From assembly GCF_038562635.1 (NCBI RefSeq), contig NZ_JBCFBO010000002.1, forward strand, positions 410,698 to 474,697: a stretch of DNA of 64,000 nt. The letters run 5' to 3'. Below the pieces are notes generated by a model. It made no database searches. It had not been told where the DNA came from and was given only the letters and a program-made list of their open reading frames with translations. Positions 18,304 to 26,144 of the stretch are shown here, piece after piece. The stretch's first letter is position 1. Each line of letters opens with the position of its first letter. A program made the translations under genes and the position numbers. This DNA is from Methanobacterium sp. GTDB taxonomy: Archaea; Methanobacteriota; Methanobacteria; Methanobacteriales; Methanobacteriaceae.

Positions 18304-18609
18304 ATGGAAAATAATATTAAAAAAGTGATCTGTTCTGCAATACAGTCCAAAAAAATGATCCAGTTCAACTACGAAGACAGCACCCGCGTAGCTGAACCCT
18401 ACTGTTACGGAGAAAGTAAGACTGGGAATGAAGTCTTAAGAGCTTTCCAAGTTAAAGGAGGCAGCAAATCAGGTACACCTGTTGGATGGAAACTATTTAG
18501 GGCTTCTAAAATGGAAAATATAACCTTTACTAATGAATACTTTGCAATTAGACATCATTATAGTAAAGAACCTGTTATTAAAAATTTATACTGCTGCATT
18601 AAGTTGTAG
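18304..18609 (+). CDS. small WYL-like domain protein
   Basis: A 101-aa protein whose sequence fits the WYL ligand-binding domain: AIQSKKMIQFNYED...RVAEPYCYG...LRAFQVKGG...GWKLFRASKM. No HTH or other domain is attached. WYL domains sense nucleic-acid-like ligands in defence and stress regulators. Here it stands alone after xerA; function unknown. A hairpin follows 8 bp after the stop. Confidence 0.65.
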   Translation: MENNIKKVICSAIQSKKMIQFNYEDSTRVAEPYCYGESKTGNEVLRAFQVKGGSKSGTPVGWKLFRASKMENITFTNEYFAIRHHYSKEPVIKNLYCCIKL

Positions 18610-18616
18610 AATTATT

Positions 18617-18670
18617 AAATCCTAAATCATTAATTCTTAAATTAATATATATTAAATTAATTTAGGATTT
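18617..18670. terminator. inverted repeat after the WYL-like gene
   Basis: AAATCCTAAAT at 18617-18627 is repeated in inverse as ATTTAGGATTT at 18660-18670, a perfect 11-bp stem around an AT-rich 32-nt loop. It may act as a 3' end signal or processing site; without a U-tract the terminator role is only tentative. Confidence 0.45.
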
Positions 18671-18837
18671 ATCCTCGAGTATGCATCCAATAAATAAAGC
18701 GACGTATTTTGATTAAATTTAGGGTTTATTTTAATTAATAGAGTAATTCTTACTAATAATTTTTAATTTAATTTGATTGTGGCATTCCTAAAAAATTACG
18801 GATATTTTTATAAAATAAGCTGCAAAATAAAACATTG

Positions 18838-20025
18838 ATGAATAATGAGTCAGTACCAGTTGAAGACAGAAACAATTTAAGAAGCCATGCTTTAAAATTC
18901 ATTATTTTACTAGGCATAGTGAGCCTTCTTGCAGATATGACATATGAAGGTGCTCGAAGTATAACTGGCCAGTATCTTGCGATCCTAGGGGCAAATGCAG
19001 TTGTAGTTGGGTTTGTTGCGGGTTTTGGAGAATTTATTGGTTACGCCCTGCGTCTTGTTTCTGGATATCTAAGCGATAAGACCCGTAAATACTGGGCAAT
19101 AACAATCACAGGATACTTTATAAATTTACTGGCCGTGCCTCTCCTTGCACTTGCAGGGAGTTGGGAAATTGCCGCTGTTCTTTTAATTGCAGAGAGAATG
19201 GGAAAAGCTTTTCGTACACCTGCCCGTGATGTAATGCTTTCACATGCATGTTCAGAAGTTGGGCAGGGATGGGGATTTGGTTTACATGAAGCAATGGACC
19301 AGATAGGAGCCATAATGGGTCCGCTTATAGTTGCATTTGTTTTATTTTTTAATGGCAGTTACCAGACCAGCTTTGCTATTCTTTTGATACCTGCAGTTTT
19401 AGCTTTAAGTGTGCTAGCAGTATCACGTTTTCTTTATCCAAATCCTCATGAACTGGAAATTAAAACTCCAAAACTTGAAACTAAAGGATTTAAACATGTT
19501 TACTGGATATACATGGCTGCTGTAGCCTTAATTGCATTAGGTTTTGTTGATTTTCCACTTATAGCATTCCATTTCAAAAACTCGCTTATTGTATCTGACA
19601 GTTTAACTCCAGTATTTTATGCCATTGCCATGGGGGTAGATGCCCTTGCTGCACTTGTCTTCGGCCGCTTATTTGATAAGATAGGTCTTTCCATTATGAT
19701 AGTTGTCGCTGTTCTTTCCGCTTTCTTTGCACCCCTAGTGTTTTTAGGAGGTTTCTATTCGGCGCTGGTAGGAATAGCTTTGTGGGGTATAGGTCTCGGG
19801 GCGCAAGAATCTATAATGAGAGCTTCAATTGCAGGAATGTCGCCCGTTCAAAGGCGCGGAACTGCTTATGGAGTGTTTAATACAATTTTTGGAATTTTCT
19901 GGTTTATAGGCAGTTTGACAATGGGAATTTTATATGATATATCCATCCCATATCTAGTTATCTTTTCCATGGTGGCCCAACTCGCCTCAGTTCCTCTGTT
20001 CATGCTAATAATAAAATCCAGATAA
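18838..20025 (+). CDS. MFS transporter
   Basis: A 395-aa protein with about 12 hydrophobic helices of the major facilitator superfamily. The loop 2-3 motif appears as GYLSDKTRKYW, and a conserved FRTPARDVMLSHA segment is typical of the family often annotated as multidrug or polyol-like MFS in methanogens. ATG at 18838 was taken; an in-frame TTG precedes it by one codon. Substrate unknown. Confidence 0.85.
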   Translation: MNNESVPVEDRNNLRSHALKFIILLGIVSLLADMTYEGARSITGQYLAILGANAVVVGFVAGFGEFIGYALRLVSGYLSDKTRKYWAITITGYFINLLAVPLLALAGSWEIAAVLLIAERMGKAFRTPARDVMLSHACSEVGQGWGFGLHEAMDQIGAIMGPLIVAFVLFFNGSYQTSFAILLIPAVLALSVLAVSRFLYPNPHELEIKTPKLETKGFKHVYWIYMAAVALIALGFVDFPLIAFHFKNSLIVSDSLTPVFYAIAMGVDALAALVFGRLFDKIGLSIMIVVAVLSAFFAPLVFLGGFYSALVGIALWGIGLGAQESIMRASIAGMSPVQRRGTAYGVFNTIFGIFWFIGSLTMGILYDISIPYLVIFSMVAQLASVPLFMLIIKSR

Positions 20026-20144
20026 ATTTAAATTTTATTTTTATGCATATTCAAAAATGTACACCCATAAAACAGTAAAAACTATGTATTATTAAAAACA
20101 ATATATTTAATAACACTTAATTAAAATTTAAAGGAGCGTAATTA

Positions 20145-20633
20145 ATGGAAAGCCTTAAAAAATCAGAAATTTTAAAACTGGTAGTATCCATACTAATTCC
20201 TTTAATTGCAGGTTTTATAGGTTCCATCGCCACCATGTCTTCCATACCAACATGGTTTACTGCCCTTGCAAAACCCGCGTGGACACCACCTAACTGGGCG
20301 TTTGCACCGATATGGACAACTCTTTTTATATTGATGGGTATTGCACTTTTCCTGGTGTGGCGCCAAGGCCTTTGGAGAAGAGATGTTAAAATAGCAGTCA
20401 TTATTTTTGCAGTACAGCTTGTTTTAAACGTGTTGTGGTCAGTTATATTCTTTGGACTGCAGTCTCTGCTTGGAGGATTAATTGAAATAGTTTTTTTATG
20501 GATAGCCATACTCGCAACAATAATCACATTTTACAGAATATCTAAACCGGCAGGAATACTCCTTTTGCCATACATAATATGGGTAACTATTGCTTCTTAC
20601 TTGACTTATACAGTGTACCTTTTAAATATCTAA
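20145..20633 (+). CDS. tspO: TspO/MBR family membrane protein
   Basis: A 162-aa five-helix membrane protein. The signature W(F)TALAKPAWTPPNWAF (residues about 37-53) and LNVLWSVIFFGLQ (about 105-117) are diagnostic for tryptophan-rich sensory protein / translocator protein. Family members bind porphyrins and cholesterol. GGAG precedes the ATG. The role in a methanogen is unknown, though tetrapyrrole binding would fit a cell rich in F430 and corrinoids. Confidence 0.9.
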   Translation: MESLKKSEILKLVVSILIPLIAGFIGSIATMSSIPTWFTALAKPAWTPPNWAFAPIWTTLFILMGIALFLVWRQGLWRRDVKIAVIIFAVQLVLNVLWSVIFFGLQSLLGGLIEIVFLWIAILATIITFYRISKPAGILLLPYIIWVTIASYLTYTVYLLNI

Positions 20634-20683
20634 AAATACCTTAATTTTTTTATTTTGTATCCAAATCTAATGAAGGTTATATC

Positions 20684-21631
20684 TTGAGAAAATTTATAAA
20701 ACCTAAAGTAATTGTAAGTAAATGCATAGGCTTTGAAGCCTGTAGATACAATGGACTTATAATTAAAAGCGATTTTGTTGAAAAACTTAAAGAATATGTT
20801 GATTTTTATCCAGTGTGTCCCGAAGTTGAAATAGGCCTTGGAATACCAAGAGACCCAATAAGAATTATTGAGCTTGGAGGGGAATTAAGGCTTTATCAGC
20901 CAGCAACTGGACTCGATATAACAGATAAAATGAAAAAATTTACCCAGAATTTTCTGGACGAAATAGATGATATTGCTGGTTTTATTTTAAAGAATAGATC
21001 TCCTTCATGCGGCATTAAAGCAGTTAAAGTATATCACGGTTTTAAAAATTCAAGAACAAAAAGTAGAGCTGGGTTTTTTGGTAATGCAATTTTAGAAAGG
21101 TTTCCATATCTTGCCGTTGAAGATGAAGGCCGTCTTAGAAATCTTAAAATAAGAGAAAACTTCTTAACCAAGTTATACATATTAGCTGATTTGCGAAAAG
21201 TAAAAAAATCCAGAAGCCTTAATGAGCTTATTAAATTCCATTCACATAATAAGATGCTTTTAATGGCGTATAATCAGGAAAATACGAGAAAATTAGGAAG
21301 AATAATTGGAAATGCTGATAAAAACACATTTGAGGATTTAATTTCAAAATATCAAACTGTCTTTTATGATATTATTCTAGAATCTCCACAAAATACAACT
21401 AATATTAATGTTCTAATGCATGCTTTGGGTTACTTTAGTAAAGAACTAACACATGATGAAAAAGCTTTCTTCTTAGATTCTGTAGAAAAATATAGAAACG
21501 GTATTTTTCCGTTATTTGTATGTCTAAATATTTTAAAATCTTGGATAATCCGATTTAATAATGAATATTTAATGGACCAAACATTCTTTGAGCCTTATCC
21601 CGAAGAATTAATCCCCATTACAGTAGTATAA
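20684..21631 (+). CDS. DUF523 and DUF1722 domain protein (YbgA-like)
   Basis: A 315-aa two-domain protein. The N-terminal DUF523 has VSKCIGFEACRYNG (residues about 11-24), VCPEVEIGLGIPR (about 44-56) and KNRSPSCGIKAV (about 103-114), a cysteine set that may bind a metal or Fe-S cluster. The C-terminal DUF1722 (about 170-290) has KFHSHNKMLLMAYNQ. The start TTG at 20684 lies 16 bases after AAGG. The family function is not well established; bacterial relatives are linked to thiouracil or stress functions. Confidence 0.85.
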   Translation: MRKFIKPKVIVSKCIGFEACRYNGLIIKSDFVEKLKEYVDFYPVCPEVEIGLGIPRDPIRIIELGGELRLYQPATGLDITDKMKKFTQNFLDEIDDIAGFILKNRSPSCGIKAVKVYHGFKNSRTKSRAGFFGNAILERFPYLAVEDEGRLRNLKIRENFLTKLYILADLRKVKKSRSLNELIKFHSHNKMLLMAYNQENTRKLGRIIGNADKNTFEDLISKYQTVFYDIILESPQNTTNINVLMHALGYFSKELTHDEKAFFLDSVEKYRNGIFPLFVCLNILKSWIIRFNNEYLMDQTFFEPYPEELIPITVV

Positions 21632-21797
21632 CTCATATGTATGCCGCAACGATATTAATTTCTTTTTCCAGCATATTTCGTTTAAATTCATTTTTTGACA
21701 GCATCCAGCACTGCCTAAATTATAAGTTAAGAGTTTACATCATTTAAAATGAAATTTTTTCAGTTAAAAATAATTTAAAAATATTTAATGTAAAAAT

Positions 21798-23990
21798 TCA
21801 ATTATTGTAAAACTTTTCTTTAAAATCAATGATGAATTTAGTTCCTTCATCTCTTTCCAGCTTAATACTGCCTTTTATTTGATCGGTTAAGCTGGTTACA
21901 AGCTGCATACCTAATGAATTTGTATTTCTAAAATCCAAGTCACATGGGAACCCTATACCATTATCTTCTACAATTAACTGCATCTCATCGGCATTTTTAG
22001 CAAAGCGTACTGATACATTACCTGTTTTTTTATCAGGAAACGCGTATTTCAGGCTGTTAGTTACAATTTCATTTACAATTAAAGCTAAAGGAACTGCCGT
22101 GTTAATATCTAAATCTATATTAGATATATCCATATTTAATTCGATTCCTTGAGATGCTCTATAAGAATTGAAGAGTTCTATAGTTAAGCTCCTAATATAT
22201 TCACCAAAATCGATTTTCCTTAAATCATCTGACCGGTAAAGTTTCTCATGGATTAATGCCATAGATCTAGCTCTATTCTGGCTTTCTCTAAAAACACCTA
22301 ATGCTTCTTTATCGTTGATATGGCGGGACTGCAGATTTAACAGGCTTGATATAATTGTTAAATTGTTTTTTGCCCGGTGATGGATTTCCTTCATGAGAAT
22401 TTCTTTTTCTTTAAGGGAAGCTTTGAGATCCTCCTCTGCTTTTTTACGTCTAGAAGCTTCCAGTCCTAAAGATATTAAATTTGCAAGTGAAGATACAAAA
22501 TCCTGCTCTTCAAATTTCCAGTGTCTAGTTTTGAAGGTTTCATGGCAAAGTACTCCCAATAATTCTCCTTCCAGCCATATAGGAACATCCAACAATGAAC
22601 AGATGCCGTTAGGTTTAAAGTAAGATTCATTTAATTCAGAAGTATAATAATAACCTTGAGCATTGGCAGCAGTTATATTATGAAATTTTTTCATAGCTTC
22701 AAAATAGCGAGGACATTTTGCCGCTTCCAAAATTAAGCCTTGCTTATGGCTTTTACCATTATAACAATCCTGACAAATGATTTTTGTTTTATCAAAATCG
22801 AATAACCATATACTTACCTGATCAACATTAAGTGTTTTAAAAGATGCTTCAGTAATTTTTTGTAGGCCTTCAGGCATGTTAGACAAATCTTTTTGGGATA
22901 ACTCCAGTAAAGTTTCCTGTCTTTCAATTATTTGCTGAGTTAACAGGTTTTTATGTAATTCTTTCTGCCGAATCTTAGTTATATCACTGCCAACACATAA
23001 TATGCCTAATTTATGAGAACTGTAATTAATAGGAGCTATAGACATAAGAACAGGTATAGCTTTTCCATCTTTAGCCCTCATAATTGTTTCAAAATTAGAA
23101 ATACAACTTTCTGTAGCTTTATAAACTTTAAAAGCGCTTAAATCTTCAGAAAATATCATTTTCATATCTTTTCCATAAATTTCTGATTGCCTATAGCCTA
23201 ATAATTTTAATCCTATGCTGTTAACATTTTTAATTCTATTTTTATTGTCTATTAACACTGAAAAATTAGACATTGCAGAAACTATTTCATCAGCAGCCAT
23301 AGCAGGAGTTAATTGAGGGATTCTATACCTCACAATTCCATAACATAGTAATGCTATACCTAAAACAGCTGCCGTATAAAATGTTTCAGGAATTTTAATA
23401 GAGAATGACGACATGATATCAGTAGCGATACCTATCGCCATAGTGAAAGATAATCCCAAAATAATATATTTAGCCAGCTTTCTTTCTTCAGTATCGGATT
23501 TTCTATAGTGCAAATAAGCTAAAACTAATGATGTAACTATAAGGGCTGTTAACCACAGATCACTTAAACCAAAAAGTAAAGGGTTAAGCTGTACAGAATA
23601 TGTCCAGCCCCAGTATTCTCGTACCATATTCACAGATGTTAAGTTGGATATAATAAAATAAATTGAAACAATTATTGATGGAACATATATCAAAGAAAGG
23701 ATTTTCACTTTGTTTTCAGAGTTTAACCTGTCAGTGACAACTAAAACTACATGTAAAATAAGTGATGCAGATATAATCCATATAAAACTACCAATATACC
23801 ATAAATTAGCCATATAATACGTTTCTGCCTGCCTGTATCCAAATTCAAGGAACAATAGATATGCAAGCATAAAACACATTAATGCAGTTAGTTGATTTAA
23901 CTTACTCTTGGTATTCTTATAATAAATAAAATTAGCAAGAAAAATACATAAAATAGATGATAAAAGCGATACTAACGCATATATATTCAT
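21798..23990 (-). CDS. membrane sensor histidine kinase (7TM-PAS-GAF-HisKA_2)
   Basis: A 730-aa kinase: seven hydrophobic helices (residues about 1-225, histidine kinase N-terminal 7TM type), a PAS domain (about 235-345), a GAF domain (about 365-510) containing several cysteines, then HisKA_2 with the phospho-acceptor in KEIHHRAKNNL and the ATPase domain with NEIVTNSLKYAF and EDNGIGFP. No response regulator is adjacent, as is common in methanogens. The ligand is unknown; the GAF cysteines (CQDC, AAKCP) could sense redox or a metal. Confidence 0.9.
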   Translation of the reverse strand: MNIYALVSLLSSILCIFLANFIYYKNTKSKLNQLTALMCFMLAYLLFLEFGYRQAETYYMANLWYIGSFIWIISASLILHVVLVVTDRLNSENKVKILSLIYVPSIIVSIYFIISNLTSVNMVREYWGWTYSVQLNPLLFGLSDLWLTALIVTSLVLAYLHYRKSDTEERKLAKYIILGLSFTMAIGIATDIMSSFSIKIPETFYTAAVLGIALLCYGIVRYRIPQLTPAMAADEIVSAMSNFSVLIDNKNRIKNVNSIGLKLLGYRQSEIYGKDMKMIFSEDLSAFKVYKATESCISNFETIMRAKDGKAIPVLMSIAPINYSSHKLGILCVGSDITKIRQKELHKNLLTQQIIERQETLLELSQKDLSNMPEGLQKITEASFKTLNVDQVSIWLFDFDKTKIICQDCYNGKSHKQGLILEAAKCPRYFEAMKKFHNITAANAQGYYYTSELNESYFKPNGICSLLDVPIWLEGELLGVLCHETFKTRHWKFEEQDFVSSLANLISLGLEASRRKKAEEDLKASLKEKEILMKEIHHRAKNNLTIISSLLNLQSRHINDKEALGVFRESQNRARSMALIHEKLYRSDDLRKIDFGEYIRSLTIELFNSYRASQGIELNMDISNIDLDINTAVPLALIVNEIVTNSLKYAFPDKKTGNVSVRFAKNADEMQLIVEDNGIGFPCDLDFRNTNSLGMQLVTSLTDQIKGSIKLERDEGTKFIIDFKEKFYNN

Positions 23991-24413
23991 TTCTCAGACG
24001 CCCCAAAATTTAAATTGTACCAATTTACAACAAAAGTGAATATTAGTCATATAAACTTGTTTTTGTAATATTAATTTATATAACTTTTCTTTAATTTGTA
24101 TAGCATCATATCAATATATTTCCTTTCAATTCGAGTTATTATGATTAATAAAAAACATAACATCAATTTAATCAGTTTTTATGTCACATTAAAAAAAAGA
24201 ATAACATATACCACTATAATTAACCATATTATCCCTCCTATTTTTATAATAAAACGCTAAGAATGATTATAAACCCAACAGAACCATTTCCAAAATTATT
24301 TTATAGCATTAAATGTATATTTTTCTAATTTAATTCAATACATCACTACACCATATCCCCAAATATGAAAACAAAGTATTTATAATATTTAAATCTAATC
24401 AATAATGGGATAA
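23991..24413. other. AT-rich spacer, nothing recognised
   Basis: Very AT-rich divergent spacer between the sensor kinase and bioY. No gene, RNA or strong repeat was seen in this part; the operator-like palindromes lie further right. Confidence 0.5.
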
Positions 24414-24434
24414 AATACTCATTTAGAGAGTATT
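24414..24434. promoter_or_regulatory. inverted repeat upstream of bioY
   Basis: AATACTC and GAGTATT form a 7-bp perfect inverted repeat with a 7-nt spacer, 141 bp upstream of the bioY start. A regulator site is possible; no direct evidence. Confidence 0.35.
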
Positions 24435-24522
24435 ATTCACCTCGATATGCAATATACACGATTTTTTAATCAGTATTTTTTGACGCTCACAAAATTCTTT
24501 GAATTATGTGTAAAATATACTT

Positions 24523-24542
24523 AAATATCAATTATGATATTT
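24523..24542. promoter_or_regulatory. operator-like palindrome in the bioY leader
   Basis: AAATATCA-ATTA-TGATATTT is a perfect 8-bp inverted repeat ending 32 bp before the bioY ATG. Its position near the expected transcription start fits a repressor site for biotin uptake control. Which protein would bind is unknown. Confidence 0.45.
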
Positions 24543-24574
24543 TTTTAAAGTGATATTAATTAGGAGGCAAAATA

Positions 24575-25237
24575 ATGCAAACACCTATGGTTAATAGTTA
24601 TTTCGAAAAGAGGTACAACTTCTTTAAATGGCGCCATGATTCCTCATTTGTAAATAAAACTGTCTTAGCTTTGATAATGGCATGTATTACAGGGATCTCA
24701 GCGCAGATAATAATACCTCTTCCATGGACCCCTGTACCTGTAACAGGACAGACCTTTGCAGTGTTAATGGCTGGAATTATCCTTGGTAGATACTGGGGAG
24801 GAATTAGCCAAGCCCTATATGTTGTAATAGGCTTAATTGGAGTCCCATGGTTTGCTGGAATGTCAGGAGGCTTTGATGCAATTTTATGTGCAAGTGGCGG
24901 ATATCTCATTGGATTTATTATCATGTCCTTATTCCTCGGCCATTTTACTGATAAATACATTAGAGCAAGAAGCTTTACATCTATGCTTGGATTGATGTTT
25001 ATTGCAAACTTCATCATGTTATATGTTCCCGGAGTAATAGGTTTAAGCCTATGGATGACTGCAAACGGTGCACAACCAACTTTATGGAGTTTACTTGCAA
25101 TGGGAGTTCTTCCATTCGTTATTGGCGACATAATGAAGATTGGAGGGGCAGCAGCATTAACTAAAGCAATAACACCTAAAGAAGCATTTGGTGAAGAAGT
25201 AGACGTTAAAGAAGCAGCAAACTGGAGAATATTCTGA
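24575..25237 (+). CDS. bioY: biotin transporter BioY
   Basis: A 220-aa integral membrane S-component for biotin uptake. The diagnostic IPLPWTPVPVTGQTFAVL segment (residues about 48-65) and the GxxGVPWFAGMSGG region (about 89-102) match BioY. A good TTAGGAGG ribosome site precedes the ATG. No EcfA or EcfT genes are adjacent, so it either works alone or shares an ECF module elsewhere. The C-terminal 20 residues are cytoplasmic and charged. Confidence 0.93.
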   Translation: MQTPMVNSYFEKRYNFFKWRHDSSFVNKTVLALIMACITGISAQIIIPLPWTPVPVTGQTFAVLMAGIILGRYWGGISQALYVVIGLIGVPWFAGMSGGFDAILCASGGYLIGFIIMSLFLGHFTDKYIRARSFTSMLGLMFIANFIMLYVPGVIGLSLWMTANGAQPTLWSLLAMGVLPFVIGDIMKIGGAAALTKAITPKEAFGEEVDVKEAANWRIF

Positions 25238-25284
25238 TAACCATCAGGATCTTCTAATTTTTTTATTTTTAAACTTTTGATAAA

Positions 25285-25755
25285 ATGAAAATTCGAGCAC
25301 ACCACCTTTTATGCATGCAGGGATTCCAGGGATACGGATACAGCGAAGATTTCAGCAAAAATATGGCTGGAGTAATTGAAATCCTGCAAAATTTTCCCAA
25401 ATACAAAATAGAAATAGTTACAGAGGCTGATGCAATCTGTACCTGCTGTCCATACAATATAAAGGGGAAATGTCAAGAAAGTCAGGAATCCCTCGAACAC
25501 AAAGTGTTCGGGGGCCCAAAATCAAAGATTTTGACGGCCAATAACCAAATCATAGCAATGGACCTAAAAGTACTTAAAAAACTAGATATATCCCCAGGAT
25601 CTATTTTTGAAGCAGAAGAAATATTTAAAATTACAAATGAAAAACTAAAAACATATTTTGACTTGAAAGATATATGTGGAGACTGCAGATGGAGTGAAAA
25701 ATGTCTCTGGTATCTAAAGAAATGTGAAGTTAGTACAGAGTTAATCAGCAAATAA
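25285..25755 (+). CDS. DUF1284 protein carrying an in-frame palindromic insert
   Basis: A 156-aa protein of the DUF1284 family: N-terminal RAHHLLCMQGFQGYGYS, CTCCPYN (residues 52-58) and CGDCRWSEKCLWY near the C-terminus, a cysteine set suited to a metal or Fe-S site. Family members as I know them are around 20 residues shorter. The extra segment, residues about 69-86 (SLEHKVFGGPKSKILTA), is encoded by two hairpins of the palindrome family at 25490-25539, inserted without breaking the frame. Function of DUF1284 unknown. Confidence 0.85.
   Translation: MKIRAHHLLCMQGFQGYGYSEDFSKNMAGVIEILQNFPKYKIEIVTEADAICTCCPYNIKGKCQESQESLEHKVFGGPKSKILTANNQIIAMDLKVLKKLDISPGSIFEAEEIFKITNEKLKTYFDLKDICGDCRWSEKCLWYLKKCEVSTELISK
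25490..25539. repeat. palindromic unit inside the DUF1284 gene
   Basis: Two hairpins in series: CGAACAC-AAA-GTGTTCG (25494-25510) and AAAATC-AAA-GATTTT (25518-25532), flanked by GGCCC and GACGGCC. The second unit with its flanks closely matches 37636-37667 of array E (GGCCC, hairpin, GACGGCC). Confidence 0.8.
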
Positions 25756-25757
25756 TT

Positions 25758-26018
25758 CTATTTTGATTCGTCTAATTCTTCTTTTAACTGCTTCATAATA
25801 ACCATTATATCATATAAACTCTTTTCTTTGACCATCTCTAAAAATTCAAATATCATTTCAGTATTTACTTTGTTTTCATTTCGATAGGTATTGAAATCTT
25901 CAAGTGGAATTACTACTGCATATTCTTCTGAACTTAACTCATCTCTAAAATCAGGATGAAGCTCAATATAGCCCTCTTTAATTTGACCAATTGTAAATCT
26001 GTAAGGTAATTCCGTCAT
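25758..26018 (-). CDS. uncharacterised 86-aa protein
   Basis: An acidic 86-aa protein with a compact N-terminal part (TIGQIKEGYIELHPDF...YAVVIPLEDF) and a helical C-terminus. I do not recognise a family. Its stop is 2 bp from the convergent DUF1284 stop. Coding is supported by amphipathic patterning and lack of an alternative frame; no conserved motif can be named. Confidence 0.6.
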   Translation of the reverse strand: MTELPYRFTIGQIKEGYIELHPDFRDELSSEEYAVVIPLEDFNTYRNENKVNTEMIFEFLEMVKEKSLYDIMVIMKQLKEELDESK

Positions 26019-26144
26019 ATAATCTCATTAAGTAGTATTTGTTATATATTTTATTTATAGCGTAATAAAACTATTTAAACCTAATGTTACTGTATTTAAA
26101 ACATCCATTAATTATTTTAAAAGTAAATTTATATAAAATAGCCT

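Noticed and set aside
24598..25305. 235-aa minus-strand frame opposite bioY
   Set aside because: The plus strand carries the clear BioY signature and a strong ribosome site; the antisense peptide has no family features.
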